Source: Brevibacillus composti
Lineage (GTDB): Bacteria; Bacillota; Bacilli; Brevibacillales; Brevibacillaceae
Direction: 5' to 3'
Length of the DNA stretch: 64,000 nt
Assembly (NCBI RefSeq): GCF_016406105.1
Contig: NZ_CP066308.1
Location: 2,701,501-2,765,500, forward strand
Below, piece after piece: positions 25,717 to 35,678 of the stretch. The first letter of the stretch is position 1, and every line of letters begins with the position of its first letter. Made by a program: the position numbers and the translations under genes. The notes below the pieces were generated by a model. The model searched no databases. It was not told the DNA's origin and worked only from the letters and a program-made list of their open reading frames with translations.

Positions 25717-26730
25717 ATGAACAAGCATTGGTATCAAAAGACAGAACAGATTCGGCAGGCTACTGGCCTGCCCATTTCCTGTTTGACCGGGAGCGAAGAA
25801 GCGGTCGGCAAGCAGTGGCTTGAGCTGGAGAGTTCCGGCTGGGAGACGGTCGTGATCGTCGGCACGGCCGAGGAGATGTGCCGAATCGCCATCCTCGGCC
25901 AGGCCTGGCCGGAGGCGTCCCGTGCGCTGCTCTCCCTCTTTTTCGATGCTCCCGTCCGCGCCAACAACCAGCCGCTGAAAGCGCGGCTGACGGAGTGGCT
26001 CTCCAAGGTGGCGGCCGGACAGCCCGCCCCGCCGCCAGAGGGACTGGATATGCAGTGGCCGTGGCAGGAGCCGAGACAGCCATTTCTGCTCGAACGCTCT
26101 CACGAAGACGCTGCTTCTCTCTGGTCTTCCCTCTTGCCCATTCTGCGCGACTTTTTCCAGGGGGTATCCCCTTCTCATTTTATCCTGCAGCCGTCTTGCT
26201 TATTGCTGGCCGTTCCCGTCTCCTCATTGGGAAAAGCGCTGGATCCAGAGGCCCGGATGGAATGGGCCTTTAGCTTGCATGATCTGATCTCGACGGAATG
26301 CATGGAAAATGTCCGCGTGATCGCCGGAGAGCCGATCGATCAGCCCGCGCTGATGGGGTTGGCGGTCAGCAAATGCGTGGCGCTGCTTGAGGCCCTGCGC
26401 AAGTATCGGCCCAAGACGATGGTAGCCTGTACAGAGGACTATCCGCTGGAGCGGTGGATCACCCAGCTCCCGCCTGAGACGGTTGCCACCCTGCGGCGCT
26501 CTCTCGAAGCGATGATGCCCCTGCCTGCGCTGAACGCGGAGCAGGCGGAGACGCTGGAGGCTTTTTTTTCGCAACATTTAAACAGCAGCGAAACGGCCCG
26601 TCAGCTCTTCCTGCACCGCAGCACCCTCATCTACCGCCTGGACAAACTGACCGAACAGACGGGGCTGGACCCCCGGCGATTCTCCGAGGCCGTCCTGCTC
26701 CAACTGCTGCTACTCTTTCGTCAAAAATGA
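25717..26730 (+). CDS. PucR-type HTH regulator (YxkF-like)
   Basis: A 337-residue protein whose last 70 residues match the PucR/CdaR helix-turn-helix domain (LEAFFSQHLNSSETARQLFLHRSTLIYRLDKLTEQTGLDP). The N-terminal 200 residues have no clear domain. It lies 114 bp upstream of an MsmX-like ATPase gene in the same direction, the arrangement of yxkF-msmX in B. subtilis, so a role in sugar-importer control is plausible. ATG 25717 has GAGGTG upstream. Confidence 0.83.
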   Translation: MNKHWYQKTEQIRQATGLPISCLTGSEEAVGKQWLELESSGWETVVIVGTAEEMCRIAILGQAWPEASRALLSLFFDAPVRANNQPLKARLTEWLSKVAAGQPAPPPEGLDMQWPWQEPRQPFLLERSHEDAASLWSSLLPILRDFFQGVSPSHFILQPSCLLLAVPVSSLGKALDPEARMEWAFSLHDLISTECMENVRVIAGEPIDQPALMGLAVSKCVALLEALRKYRPKTMVACTEDYPLERWITQLPPETVATLRRSLEAMMPLPALNAEQAETLEAFFSQHLNSSETARQLFLHRSTLIYRLDKLTEQTGLDPRRFSEAVLLQLLLLFRQK

Positions 26731-26844
26731 GGAACGCTTTCATACAAAATGACGATGGAGGCCGCTTGCCCAGGCTGCTACGATATGGATACAGCAGAGA
26801 AGATTGAATCGGTGAAAAATTCTGGCGGAGGCAGGGGATACTGT

Positions 26845-27960
26845 ATGGCTAGAGTCTATTTGGAACATCTTTATAAAAGGTACGCAGGCGATGTGGTCGC
26901 CGTGAATGACTTTCATCTGGAGATCGAGGACCGCGAATTCCTCGTGCTGGTCGGTCCCTCCGGCTGCGGGAAGTCGACAACGCTGCGGATGATCGCCGGG
27001 CTGGAAGAGATTTCGGAGGGGAATCTCTACATTGGCGACCGCCTGGTGAATGATGTGGCCCCCAAGGATCGGGATATCGCGATGGTTTTCCAGAGCTATG
27101 CCCTCTATCCTCACATGAACGTCTATGAAAACATGGCGTTCGGCCTGAAACTGCGCAAGTTTTCCAAAGCGGAGATCGATAAGCGGATCCAAGAGGCAGC
27201 GCGCATTCTGGACATCGGCCATCTCTTGGATCGGAAACCGAAAGCGCTTTCCGGCGGGCAGCGGCAGCGTGTCGCCCTCGGGAGAGCGATCGTCCGGGAG
27301 CCGCAAGTCTTCCTCATGGATGAACCTCTGTCCAACCTGGATGCCAAGCTGCGCGTCCAGATGCGCACGGAGATCCTCAAGCTTCACCAGCGCTTGAACA
27401 CCACGGTCATCTATGTCACGCATGACCAGACCGAAGCGATGACGATGGGTGACAGGATCGTCGTGATGAAGGACGGCATCATCCAGCAGGTAGCGACCCC
27501 GACCGACATCTACAACCACCCGGTCAACCAGTTTGTCGCCAGCTTTATCGGTTCGCCCGCCATGAATCTGGTTAAAGGGCGGATCGTCGAAAAAGGAGAG
27601 CAGCTTGCCTTTGAAGCTCCTCACATGCACGTCAGCTTCCCGCCGGACAAAGCGGCTGTCCTCAGAGAACGCGGCTACCTGAACAAAGAGGTCACTTTCG
27701 GGATCCGTCCGGAGGATATCTACAGCGATCATCAGTTTATGGAAGCCAACCCGTTTGACAGCTCGATCGAGGCGGTCATCGACGTCGTGGAAAACATGGG
27801 CTCCGAACTGTACGTCTACTTTACCAATGTGGGAGATACGCAAATGGTCGCCCGCGTCGACGCCCGCGAAGGATTGAAACCGCGCATGACTGTCAAGCTG
27901 GGCATGGATTTGTCCAAATGCCATGTATTTGACAGTGAAACAGAAATGGCGGTATTCTAG
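26845..27960 (+). CDS. msmX: Sugar ABC transporter ATPase, MsmX/UgpC type
   Basis: A 371-residue ATPase of the CUT1 carbohydrate importer class. Walker A GPSGCGKST, Q-loop FQSYALYPHMNVYENMAFGLK, signature LSGGQRQRV, Walker B FLMDEPLSNLDA, H-loop YVTHDQTEAMTMG, and a C-terminal regulatory TOBE part (FGIRPEDIYSD; ENMGSELYVYF). No permease or binding protein gene is beside it, as expected for MsmX, which serves several importers. The start ATG 26845 opens MARVYLEHLYKRY; the frame extends upstream without a better site. A terminator follows. Confidence 0.92.
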   Translation: MARVYLEHLYKRYAGDVVAVNDFHLEIEDREFLVLVGPSGCGKSTTLRMIAGLEEISEGNLYIGDRLVNDVAPKDRDIAMVFQSYALYPHMNVYENMAFGLKLRKFSKAEIDKRIQEAARILDIGHLLDRKPKALSGGQRQRVALGRAIVREPQVFLMDEPLSNLDAKLRVQMRTEILKLHQRLNTTVIYVTHDQTEAMTMGDRIVVMKDGIIQQVATPTDIYNHPVNQFVASFIGSPAMNLVKGRIVEKGEQLAFEAPHMHVSFPPDKAAVLRERGYLNKEVTFGIRPEDIYSDHQFMEANPFDSSIEAVIDVVENMGSELYVYFTNVGDTQMVARVDAREGLKPRMTVKLGMDLSKCHVFDSETEMAVF

Positions 27961-27974
27961 GAGCGTGAAAGGCA

Positions 27975-28005
27975 AAAGGAATGTCCCTGCCGACATTCCT
28001 TTTTC
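27975..28005 (+). terminator. Terminator of msmX
   Basis: AAAGGAATGTC pairs with GACATTCCTTT around a CCTGCC loop, followed by TTTTC. Confidence 0.8.
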
Positions 28006-28063
28006 TATTGGAGTACGGATGAGCAGATTCCCGCCAGAAGGGATACGGAGAGGAAGAGAACAG

Positions 28064-28837
28064 ATGCCATACAAAATTGTGTTTTTTGACATCGACGGCA
28101 CGCTGCTGAACACGGCTCACAAAATTCCAGATGATGCCAAAGCAGCCATCCGCGAACTGCGGGCAAATGGGGTGCTGGTAGCCATCGCCACGGGACGGGC
28201 CCCTTACCATCTGAAGCCGATCGCAGACGAGCTCGAGATCGATACCTACGTCAGCTTTAACGGCTCCTATGTCGTGGCCCAAGGCAAGCGGATCCACCAC
28301 ACGCCGCTTCCAGCCGAGACGCTGGCCCGGCTGGAAGCGGCGGCGAGCGCAAACCGCCATCCGATGGTCTTTCTCGGACCGGAGGAATGTTATGCCAATC
28401 AGGCAGATCACCCCGAGGTCATTGACTCGTTTCATTATCTGCGGCTGTCTCCCCCGGCCCACCATCCCCGCTATTGGGAGAATGCGCCGATCTATCAAGC
28501 ATTCCTCTACTGCAAGGAGCAGGAGGAAAAGACGTATATGACCGATGCCCACCCGGTCTCCTATGTCCGCTGGCATCAAAATGTACTGGATGTGCTCCCC
28601 CCGAGCGGCTCCAAAGCCCGCGGCATCGAAGCGGTGCTTCGCCATTACGGGCTGACCCCGGCGGAAGCGGCCGCATTCGGCGACGGCCTCAACGACAAAG
28701 AGATGCTATCCTTTGTCGGGATGGGAATCGCGATGGGAAACGCCCACGAGGAGCTGAAGCCGCACGCCCGTCAGATCACGAGACATGTGGATGACGGCGG
28801 CATTGCCTACGGCTTGCGTGAGCTGGGCATCCTCTGA
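28064..28837 (+). CDS. HAD-superfamily (Cof-type) phosphatase
   Basis: A 257-residue Cof/HAD type IIB hydrolase. Motif I is FFDIDGTLLN (nucleophile Asp near residue 9), motif II ATGRAPYHLKPI, then SFNGSYVV, a C2 cap, motif III Lys in PPSGSKARGIEAVL and motif IV AFGDGLNDKEML. Such enzymes act on sugar phosphates or nucleotides; the substrate is not known. ATG 28064 is chosen because GGAGAGGAAG lies upstream. Confidence 0.88.
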   Translation: MPYKIVFFDIDGTLLNTAHKIPDDAKAAIRELRANGVLVAIATGRAPYHLKPIADELEIDTYVSFNGSYVVAQGKRIHHTPLPAETLARLEAAASANRHPMVFLGPEECYANQADHPEVIDSFHYLRLSPPAHHPRYWENAPIYQAFLYCKEQEEKTYMTDAHPVSYVRWHQNVLDVLPPSGSKARGIEAVLRHYGLTPAEAAAFGDGLNDKEMLSFVGMGIAMGNAHEELKPHARQITRHVDDGGIAYGLRELGIL

Positions 28838-28877
28838 TGGTCTCTGCTAGAAACTGACAGCGATTTGGTCTCATAAT

Positions 28878-28930
28878 CACTCCCTCCATGCACAGGCTAT
28901 AGCCATAGAGCATGGAGGGAGTGAGTTTTT
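28878..28930 (+). promoter_or_regulatory. Terminator-like hairpin containing the subtilase ribosome binding site
   Basis: A perfect 14-bp stem (28878-28891 with 28910-28923) has a loop holding the palindrome GGCTATAGCC, and is followed by seven T from 28926. The 3' arm carries GGAGGGAG, the only ribosome binding site of the next gene, and the T-run enters its TTG start. It can end transcripts from the HAD gene, and would hide the ribosome site in any read-through RNA. Confidence 0.75.
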
Positions 28931-30331
<1,401 letters not shown>

Positions 30332-30343
30332 AGGAGGAAAACC

Positions 30344-30937
30344 GTGAAAGCGTACATTGTTTTTGCCCACGAAGGATACACGAGCTTTTGCCATGAAATA
30401 CTGGAGCGAACCAAACAATATTTGGAGCAGGAAGGCATCTCCTATGCTGTGCGCGACCTGTATCAGCAAGGATTCCAGCCTGTTTTTCGCGGAGAGGACA
30501 TGCATCGGGTCGAGATGGGCGACGTCAGCGCCGACATCGCAGAAGAACAGCAGCAGATCACCGAAGCCGACCTTTTGGTCATGATCTTCCCGATCTGGTG
30601 GTGGTCGCCTCCCGCCATTATGAAGGGGTATCTGGATCGGGTCTTTACCCACGGCTTCGCCTTCCGCTATGAGGAGAGAGGGCCGGTAGGTCTCCTCCGG
30701 GGCAAGAAGGCATTAGTCATGACCACGACGCGGGAGTCCGAGCATGACATGAAGGCAAGCGGACTGGATCGGGTCGTCGAAAAGCAGATGGGGGACGGCA
30801 CCCTGAGCTTGATCGGCTATGATGTGGTCTACCACAACTTCGCCGCCGTGCCCTACGTCAGCGAGCAAGCTCGTGATGCGATGCTGAACAGCGTTCACGA
30901 TCTGCTTCAAAAGACGCTCCAGCCAACCACCGTGTAA
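30344..30937 (+). CDS. Flavodoxin-fold NAD(P)H oxidoreductase (KefF/YwrO-like)
   Basis: A 197-residue quinone/NAD(P)H dehydrogenase of the flavodoxin-like fold. Features are AYIVFAHEGYTSFCHEI (FMN phosphate region), ADLLVMIFPIWWWSPPAIMKGYLDRVFTHGFAFRY (the family's key stretch) and LLRGKKALVMTTT. It reduces quinones or similar two-electron acceptors; the physiological substrate is unknown. The GTG at 30344 follows AAAGGAGG, only 12 bp past the subtilase stop, so they may be co-transcribed. Confidence 0.9.
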   Translation: MKAYIVFAHEGYTSFCHEILERTKQYLEQEGISYAVRDLYQQGFQPVFRGEDMHRVEMGDVSADIAEEQQQITEADLLVMIFPIWWWSPPAIMKGYLDRVFTHGFAFRYEERGPVGLLRGKKALVMTTTRESEHDMKASGLDRVVEKQMGDGTLSLIGYDVVYHNFAAVPYVSEQARDAMLNSVHDLLQKTLQPTTV

Positions 30938-30944
30938 AATGAAC

Positions 30945-30991
30945 AACCCCGTGAGCAGCGCGGATGAAAGATCCTGCCCACAGGGTTTTTT
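30945..30991 (+). terminator. Terminator
   Basis: AACCC...GTG...GCAG pairs with CTGC...CAC...GGGTT, interrupted by two single mismatches, and then TTTTTT. It lies between the oxidoreductase and the convergent ypuI. Confidence 0.8.
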
Positions 30992-30997
30992 CGTTTC

Positions 30998-31498
30998 CTA
31001 TATTTTCTGCATTCGTCTTTTGGCAATGTAATCGTTTTCGTAGTAGTAGAGCGCTTCGCGAAGCTGCTCGAATACTTTGGACAGAGAGAGCGTCAGCTGT
31101 TTCAGCTCAGGGGTAACCTCTTTCCGAAAGACAATGGCATCGCCATTGGTATAGGCCTGGCGTCCATCTTCGTCGTACACTTCGCCTTTGGGGTAGTAGA
31201 AATTGGTGATACAGGTATGATAGACCTGATACAGGACTTCTTCGGCATACTCTTCATCGAACTTCGTGCGGCGGAGAGCAACACCCAGTCTCTCGCTTGC
31301 GTTCTCACAGTAAACCAGCAAATGGCGCAAGTCGGAAAGGTAGCTGCGATAGTAAGTCTCATACTCCTCCGGATCACCGGACTTTTCAATCAGCCCCGTC
31401 AAGGTAACTTGATTTAAAAAGCGCTCCAGATCCATGCTCACTCTTTTCAACTTTGTGTACGTCTCTTCGCACAATTGCTTCAGATGAGTCACTGACAT
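30998..31498 (-). CDS. ypuI: YpuI/DUF3907 family protein
   Basis: A 166-residue protein matching the DUF3907 family (YpuI of B. subtilis): KQLCEETYTKLKRVSMDLERFLNQ, SYLSDLRHLLVYCENASERLGVALRR, FYYPKGEVYDEDGRQAYTNGDAIVFR. Helical, cytoplasmic, function unknown. ATG 31498 has GAGGGGG upstream. The neighbours here differ from those in B. subtilis. Confidence 0.82.
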   Translation of the reverse strand: MSVTHLKQLCEETYTKLKRVSMDLERFLNQVTLTGLIEKSGDPEEYETYYRSYLSDLRHLLVYCENASERLGVALRRTKFDEEYAEEVLYQVYHTCITNFYYPKGEVYDEDGRQAYTNGDAIVFRKEVTPELKQLTLSLSKVFEQLREALYYYENDYIAKRRMQKI

Positions 31499-31587
31499 AA
31501 TGTCCCCCTCGCGTTGAAAGAATCCAGCTTTTTTTGATTAGTATACTGGATAGCTTCTTTGCAATTCAAGGACTTCTTTTCTCCAAA

Positions 31588-32769
31588 TCACGCCTCCGCG
31601 CTTGTACTTTCTCCCATGGAAGAGGCTGCTCTTCTGCTGTGGACAAGGTAGGTGACATATGCCGCAAACAAGCCCAGGACCGTCATCAGCAGAAGGACCG
31701 CCATGTGATGCGTCACGTAAGAGAGCCCGTGCCCCTTGGTCAAAATCTCCCGAACGGCGTCGAGAAAATAGGTAAGCGGCAAGGATTTCCCAATAGCGGC
31801 GACCACCGTCGGCATGGACATCAGCGGCCAGGTGTACCCCGACAGCATAAACGAGGGAACAGCGATCATCATCGCCGCCTGTGTGGCCTGCAGCTGGTCC
31901 TTCGCGTAAAAAGAGATCGCCAGTCCGATGGCCAGGACGGCCAGGTTAAAGGCGGTGCCGACCACGAGCAGATGGGCGGCGCTTCCGTAGTACGGGATGC
32001 CAAATCCCTTTAGCAATAAAGTAAATGTCAGCACCAGATTGCATGTCGCCACCAAGAGATAGGGCAGCAGCTTGCTCGCCGCGATCGCCCAAAAGGAATG
32101 TTCCGCGATTGCTCTGGTCCACGTCCCCTCTTCTTTTTGCTGCGTGACAGAAAGCGCGATGCCGAGAAACAACACCTGCTGCAGCACGGTTCCGGCCAAG
32201 CCGAAGACCATGAAGGACATGTAGCTGAAGGTCGGATTGTACAGGACCCGATAGCGGTAATCAATCCCGGTATACAGGTTTTTCCCTTCTTCCCCCCAAC
32301 CGCCTTGGGCCTCCAGCTTTTTTAGCGTGACGCCTGCGGCAATCGTTTTGGTGACGGTATTGGCGGCCCGGACAGCGGTGTTGGAAATCATCATGTTGCT
32401 GCCGTCGATCACCGTCAGCACACTCGCTTCACGTCCAGCCTTGGCATCCATCTCCAGTTTTGCGGGGATGATGACAGCAACCAGCGCCTCGCCTCTGTCG
32501 ATCAATTCCATCGCCTCTGTCTCCGTAGGCACCCGATGCGTCACCTGGAAGGTCTGATCGGCATCAAAGGCGCGGGACAGCTCCCGGCTGAGTTCGCTCT
32601 CATCCGCATCGACCACGACCGTCGGAATCTCCGTTACTTTTTTCTCGCTGTACAAAAATCCGAACAGCGTCATGTAGAGCAGCGGAACGACGAGGACGAC
32701 GAGGCGGATCGTCTTGTTGGAAAAGAGACGCTGCCACTCTTCCCAAAACAGGCGGGACAGATTACTCAC
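31588..32769 (-). CDS. ABC-2 type transporter permease (YhhJ/YbhR class)
   Basis: A 393-residue ABC-2 membrane protein. One membrane segment at about residues 20-37, a large extracellular loop of about 130 residues (ESELSRELSRAFDADQTF; GSNMMISNTAVRAAN) and five to six C-terminal segments, with the conserved QQKEEGTWTRAI and MSGYTWPLMSMP stretches. Its GTG start overlaps the stop of the HlyD gene. No ATP-binding subunit is encoded in the operon, which is unusual. Such systems usually export drugs or lipids. Confidence 0.88.
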   Translation of the reverse strand: MSNLSRLFWEEWQRLFSNKTIRLVVLVVPLLYMTLFGFLYSEKKVTEIPTVVVDADESELSRELSRAFDADQTFQVTHRVPTETEAMELIDRGEALVAVIIPAKLEMDAKAGREASVLTVIDGSNMMISNTAVRAANTVTKTIAAGVTLKKLEAQGGWGEEGKNLYTGIDYRYRVLYNPTFSYMSFMVFGLAGTVLQQVLFLGIALSVTQQKEEGTWTRAIAEHSFWAIAASKLLPYLLVATCNLVLTFTLLLKGFGIPYYGSAAHLLVVGTAFNLAVLAIGLAISFYAKDQLQATQAAMMIAVPSFMLSGYTWPLMSMPTVVAAIGKSLPLTYFLDAVREILTKGHGLSYVTHHMAVLLLMTVLGLFAAYVTYLVHSRRAASSMGESTSAEA

Positions 32770-33952
32770 GCTCACCAGCCCCTTCGAGGTTCCAAACGAC
32801 ACTCAGACCGGGGCGCAGCTCTGGATCGCGGATCTCCATCTTCACCTGGAAGGAGCGAATATCGCGGTCTCCCAGCTCTTGCGTCGCTTTTTTCACTGCA
32901 AAATCGGCTGCAGGCGCGACACTTGTGATCGTGGCCTCCGTATCCCGGTTCAAGGACGGCACACTGAGCTTCGCTGTGTCCCCTGCGTTTAATCCGGCGA
33001 TCTGGTATTCATCCACATAGAATTTGACATAATTGTTTTCATTGCTTTGCAGGGTGAGAACGGTGAAGCCCTGTGCGACCAATTCCCCTTTTTGGACCGC
33101 AACCGCTTTGACGATTCCGTCCATCGGAGCAGTCAGCCGGGTGTTGTTCAGATAAGCCTCGATCTCATCCAGCGCGCCCTTAGCTTGTTGGACAGCGGCT
33201 TCCGCGGACTTCACATCCAGCTCCTTCAGCCCCACCTGTCCGCTCGCAGCGACCGCCTGATCGTAAGCGGCCTGGGCCTGGGCCCATTGCGCCTTGGCGG
33301 CGTCCAGCTGCTCTTTGCGCGCCCCCGATTGCGCCATTTTCAACTGCTCTTCGACTGCCTTCAGCTCAGCCGCCGCTTTTTCCTGATCCATCCGCGCCTC
33401 GTCCACTTTCACTTGCGGGACGGCTCCTTCGGCAAATAGCTTGGTCATCCGCTCCAGTTGAGTATCCGCGATTTGTGCGGCTGTTTGCGCAGCCTGCAGC
33501 TTGGCTTTCAATTGCAGCACTTCTTCGCTGCGCGCCCCGTTTTTATTGGCCTCGTACTGGGCTTTGGCCGCATCTACTGCCGCTTTGGCCTGATTCACCT
33601 GCGCATGGGTGGAACTGCTGGTCAGGCCGACTCCTTTTTTCGCCTGCTCCAGCTTCACTTGCGCGAGATGATAGGCTGCCTGCGCCTGCTCCCGTTTGGC
33701 GAGCAGTTCTTCGCTGTTCAGCGTGGCGACCAGTTGCCCCGCCTTTACCTCGTCCCCTTCTTTGACGGCGATCTCCGCGATGGAGCCGCCCATTTTAAAA
33801 GAAAGGTCTGTTTCCGTTCCTTCGATGACCCCGGCCATCTGTACAGGCCGCTGTCCGGCAACATCGGCAGCCCCCGGTCCAATCAGATAGGCGCTGAGCA
33901 AAGCAATGCTGACTACGAATCCAGATACTCCTATCCATGCACGTTTCTTCAT
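32762..33952 (-). CDS. HlyD-family membrane fusion protein
   Basis: A 396-residue periplasmic-adaptor type protein with an N-terminal membrane anchor (WIGVSGFVVSIALLSAYLIG), a lipoyl-like half (SFKMGGSIAEIAVKEGDEVKAGQLVATL), a long Ala/Gln-rich coiled coil (residues about 80-240) and the second lipoyl and beta-barrel part (LTAPMDGIVKAVAVQKGELV). It works with the ABC-2 permease downstream (8-bp overlap). The TetR-type gene lies 42 bp upstream on the same strand. Confidence 0.9.
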   Translation of the reverse strand: MKKRAWIGVSGFVVSIALLSAYLIGPGAADVAGQRPVQMAGVIEGTETDLSFKMGGSIAEIAVKEGDEVKAGQLVATLNSEELLAKREQAQAAYHLAQVKLEQAKKGVGLTSSSTHAQVNQAKAAVDAAKAQYEANKNGARSEEVLQLKAKLQAAQTAAQIADTQLERMTKLFAEGAVPQVKVDEARMDQEKAAAELKAVEEQLKMAQSGARKEQLDAAKAQWAQAQAAYDQAVAASGQVGLKELDVKSAEAAVQQAKGALDEIEAYLNNTRLTAPMDGIVKAVAVQKGELVAQGFTVLTLQSNENNYVKFYVDEYQIAGLNAGDTAKLSVPSLNRDTEATITSVAPAADFAVKKATQELGDRDIRSFQVKMEIRDPELRPGLSVVWNLEGAGERE

Positions 33953-33994
33953 ATCGGTTCTCCTCTTTCTCCATCTTTCTTACACGGGGCGGAA

Positions 33995-34585
33995 TTATTG
34001 ATCAGGCGAATCGGCTATCAGCACACCCGACAGCAGCAAATGGAGCGTGCGGCGATCCGTGTCCGTAACCCCGTTTTCCTGGCGAAACTGTTTGCGCAGC
34101 ATCGTGAAGCCGGCCATGCCGAACAAAGCGGAAATCATCGTCCGCACCTCAATATCCGGCCGGACATGGCCCTCCCGCTGCAGTTCTGCCACATAGCCTT
34201 CCATCGTAGTGAAATACCCGGACAACAGCTGTCCGATCGTCTGATCCCGCTGCTGATCGCCCGTAAAAAAGCTAAGCAGCAACAGGCACAGCTCCCGGTG
34301 CTCGGAAAAGAAGCGAAGATGCTCATCCAGTACACAAAGCATGCGCTGATCCAGCGACAAATCCGCTCGCTGCATCACGCTGTCTACGGAATCGATCAGC
34401 ATCTTCACGCCTTTTTCAATGACGTACAGAAATAATTCTTCCTTCGTCGCAAAATGATAGTACAAGGTGCCTTTGGCCACCTCGGCCACCTCGGCAATCG
34501 TGTCCATCGTGGTATCGCTGTAGCCGTACTGGGCAAAGGCGCGTACAGCCGCTTCGACAATCTGGTCTTTCTTCGAAGGTGCCAT
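33995..34585 (-). CDS. TetR-family regulator of the export operon
   Basis: A 196-residue TetR/AcrR regulator. The N-terminal helix-turn-helix is IVEAAVRAFAQYGYSDTTMDTIAEVAEVAKGTLYYHFATKEELFLYV, and the rest is a ligand-binding helical bundle. It is the first gene of the operon with the HlyD and ABC-2 genes, and an operator-like palindrome overlaps its promoter, so autorepression of the whole operon is likely. The ribosome site AAGGAGGG almost touches the ATG at 34585, a short spacing. Confidence 0.9.
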   Translation of the reverse strand: MAPSKKDQIVEAAVRAFAQYGYSDTTMDTIAEVAEVAKGTLYYHFATKEELFLYVIEKGVKMLIDSVDSVMQRADLSLDQRMLCVLDEHLRFFSEHRELCLLLLSFFTGDQQRDQTIGQLLSGYFTTMEGYVAELQREGHVRPDIEVRTMISALFGMAGFTMLRKQFRQENGVTDTDRRTLHLLLSGVLIADSPDQ

Positions 34586-34615
34586 CCCTCCTTCAGCCTC
34601 CTTTTTTATTTTTGG

Positions 34616-34667
34616 ACTGACTGGTCAGTACAAAAGATAGTGTACGGGTTTTTCCTTATTTCGTCAA
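34616..34667 (-). promoter_or_regulatory. Promoter and TetR-type operator of the export operon
   Basis: On the minus strand TTGACG (34662-34667), 17 bp, TACACT (34639-34644) form a sigma-A promoter. The palindrome ACTGACCAGTCAGT (34616-34629) lies at the start of the transcript, the usual place for a TetR-family operator. Confidence 0.75.
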
Positions 34668-34683
34668 TAGCAATCATGCAACG

Positions 34684-34720
34684 AGAAAGAGTGGCCGTAT
34701 TTTACCCGACCACTCTTTCT
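34684..34720 (-). terminator. Terminator after the chemotaxis receptor gene
   Basis: AGAAAGAGTGG (34684-34694) pairs with CCACTCTTTCT (34710-34720). On the minus strand the second arm ends in CTCTTTCT. It ends the receptor transcript. Confidence 0.65.
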
Positions 34721-34724
34721 ATCG

Positions 34725-35678
34725 CTATAACTTGAATATAGCGAGCAATGTCTGCATCTCATCAGCGAGATGGGCGAGCGCCTGCGCAGAGGCTTCCAGT
34801 TCTTGCATGGTAGCTAATTGCTCTTCGGCAGAGGCAGAATTTTGTTGGCTTAGATGCAATCCTTTTTCCGCAATCATTTGTACGAGCTCGACAGCTTGAA
34901 CAAGCTGTTTACTCGCTTTCGACATTTCCTCTACGGCTCTATTCACCACTTGTACTTTTCCAGTAACATTTTCAACGGATGCTTGAATCGTATCGAATGA
35001 TTCGCTGGCTTGTTGAGTTTTTTCCAATCCTCGCGCGATCTTGCTTGTATTTTCCTGCATGGATGCAACGGCTTCCAGTGATTCGCTTTGAATGAGGGAG
35101 AGCAAGCTGGCCATTTGTTTGGTGGATGCTTTGGATTCCTCAGAAAGGTTGCGGACCTCCTCTGCAATCACAGCAAAGCCGCGGCCATGTGCACCAGCAT
35201 GCGCGGATTCAATCGCTGCGTTATGGGCAAGCATATTCGTTTTATTGGCGATATCGGTAATAAAGGTAACAATACCCTCAATCTCTCGGGAATGCTGACC
35301 GAGTTGATTGATAATGGTTGCGGAGTCCTGGACAGAATCCTGGATTTGCTTCATTTGTACGAGTGCTTCCCGGACCACGATTTTGCCTTTCTCGCAATTT
35401 TCAGAGGAGATAACAGACAGGTTGGACATGCTTCGACAGTTGTCCTCTATTTGCTCCAGTCCCGCCGAGAACTGCTCCAAGATGGCAACCGAATCGATTA
35501 CAGCGTTTACCTGTTTTTCGGAACCTTGCGCGAGCTCGGATCCAGACTCCGCCAACAATTGAATGGCCCGGGAGCTTTGCTCCGAGATCGCGGCCAGTTC
35601 TTCAGAGGTAGCTGTCACACTGGAGAAGGTATGCATAATTGTGGTCAGGATATTTCGAACGTCGCGAATCATTTGATT
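34725..35678 (-). pseudogene. Methyl-accepting chemotaxis protein, 3' part (signalling domain), cut off by an insertion sequence
   Basis: Codes for the cytoplasmic signalling half of a chemotaxis receptor: VTATSEELAAISEQSSRAIQ, the kinase-control tip AIESAHAGAHGRGFAVIAEEVRNLSEESKAST, and the C-terminal methylation helix. It joins the 5' part at 37117-37855 exactly when the insertion sequence and one copy of the 4-bp duplication are removed, giving GDLVTSHNQMIRDVRN across the joint. The short ATG frame starting in the element end (35684) has no ribosome site, so the half is probably silent unless transcribed from the element. Confidence 0.85.

Noticed and set aside
26740..28113. 457-residue frame on the minus strand
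   Set aside because: It is antisense to the msmX-like ATPase gene.
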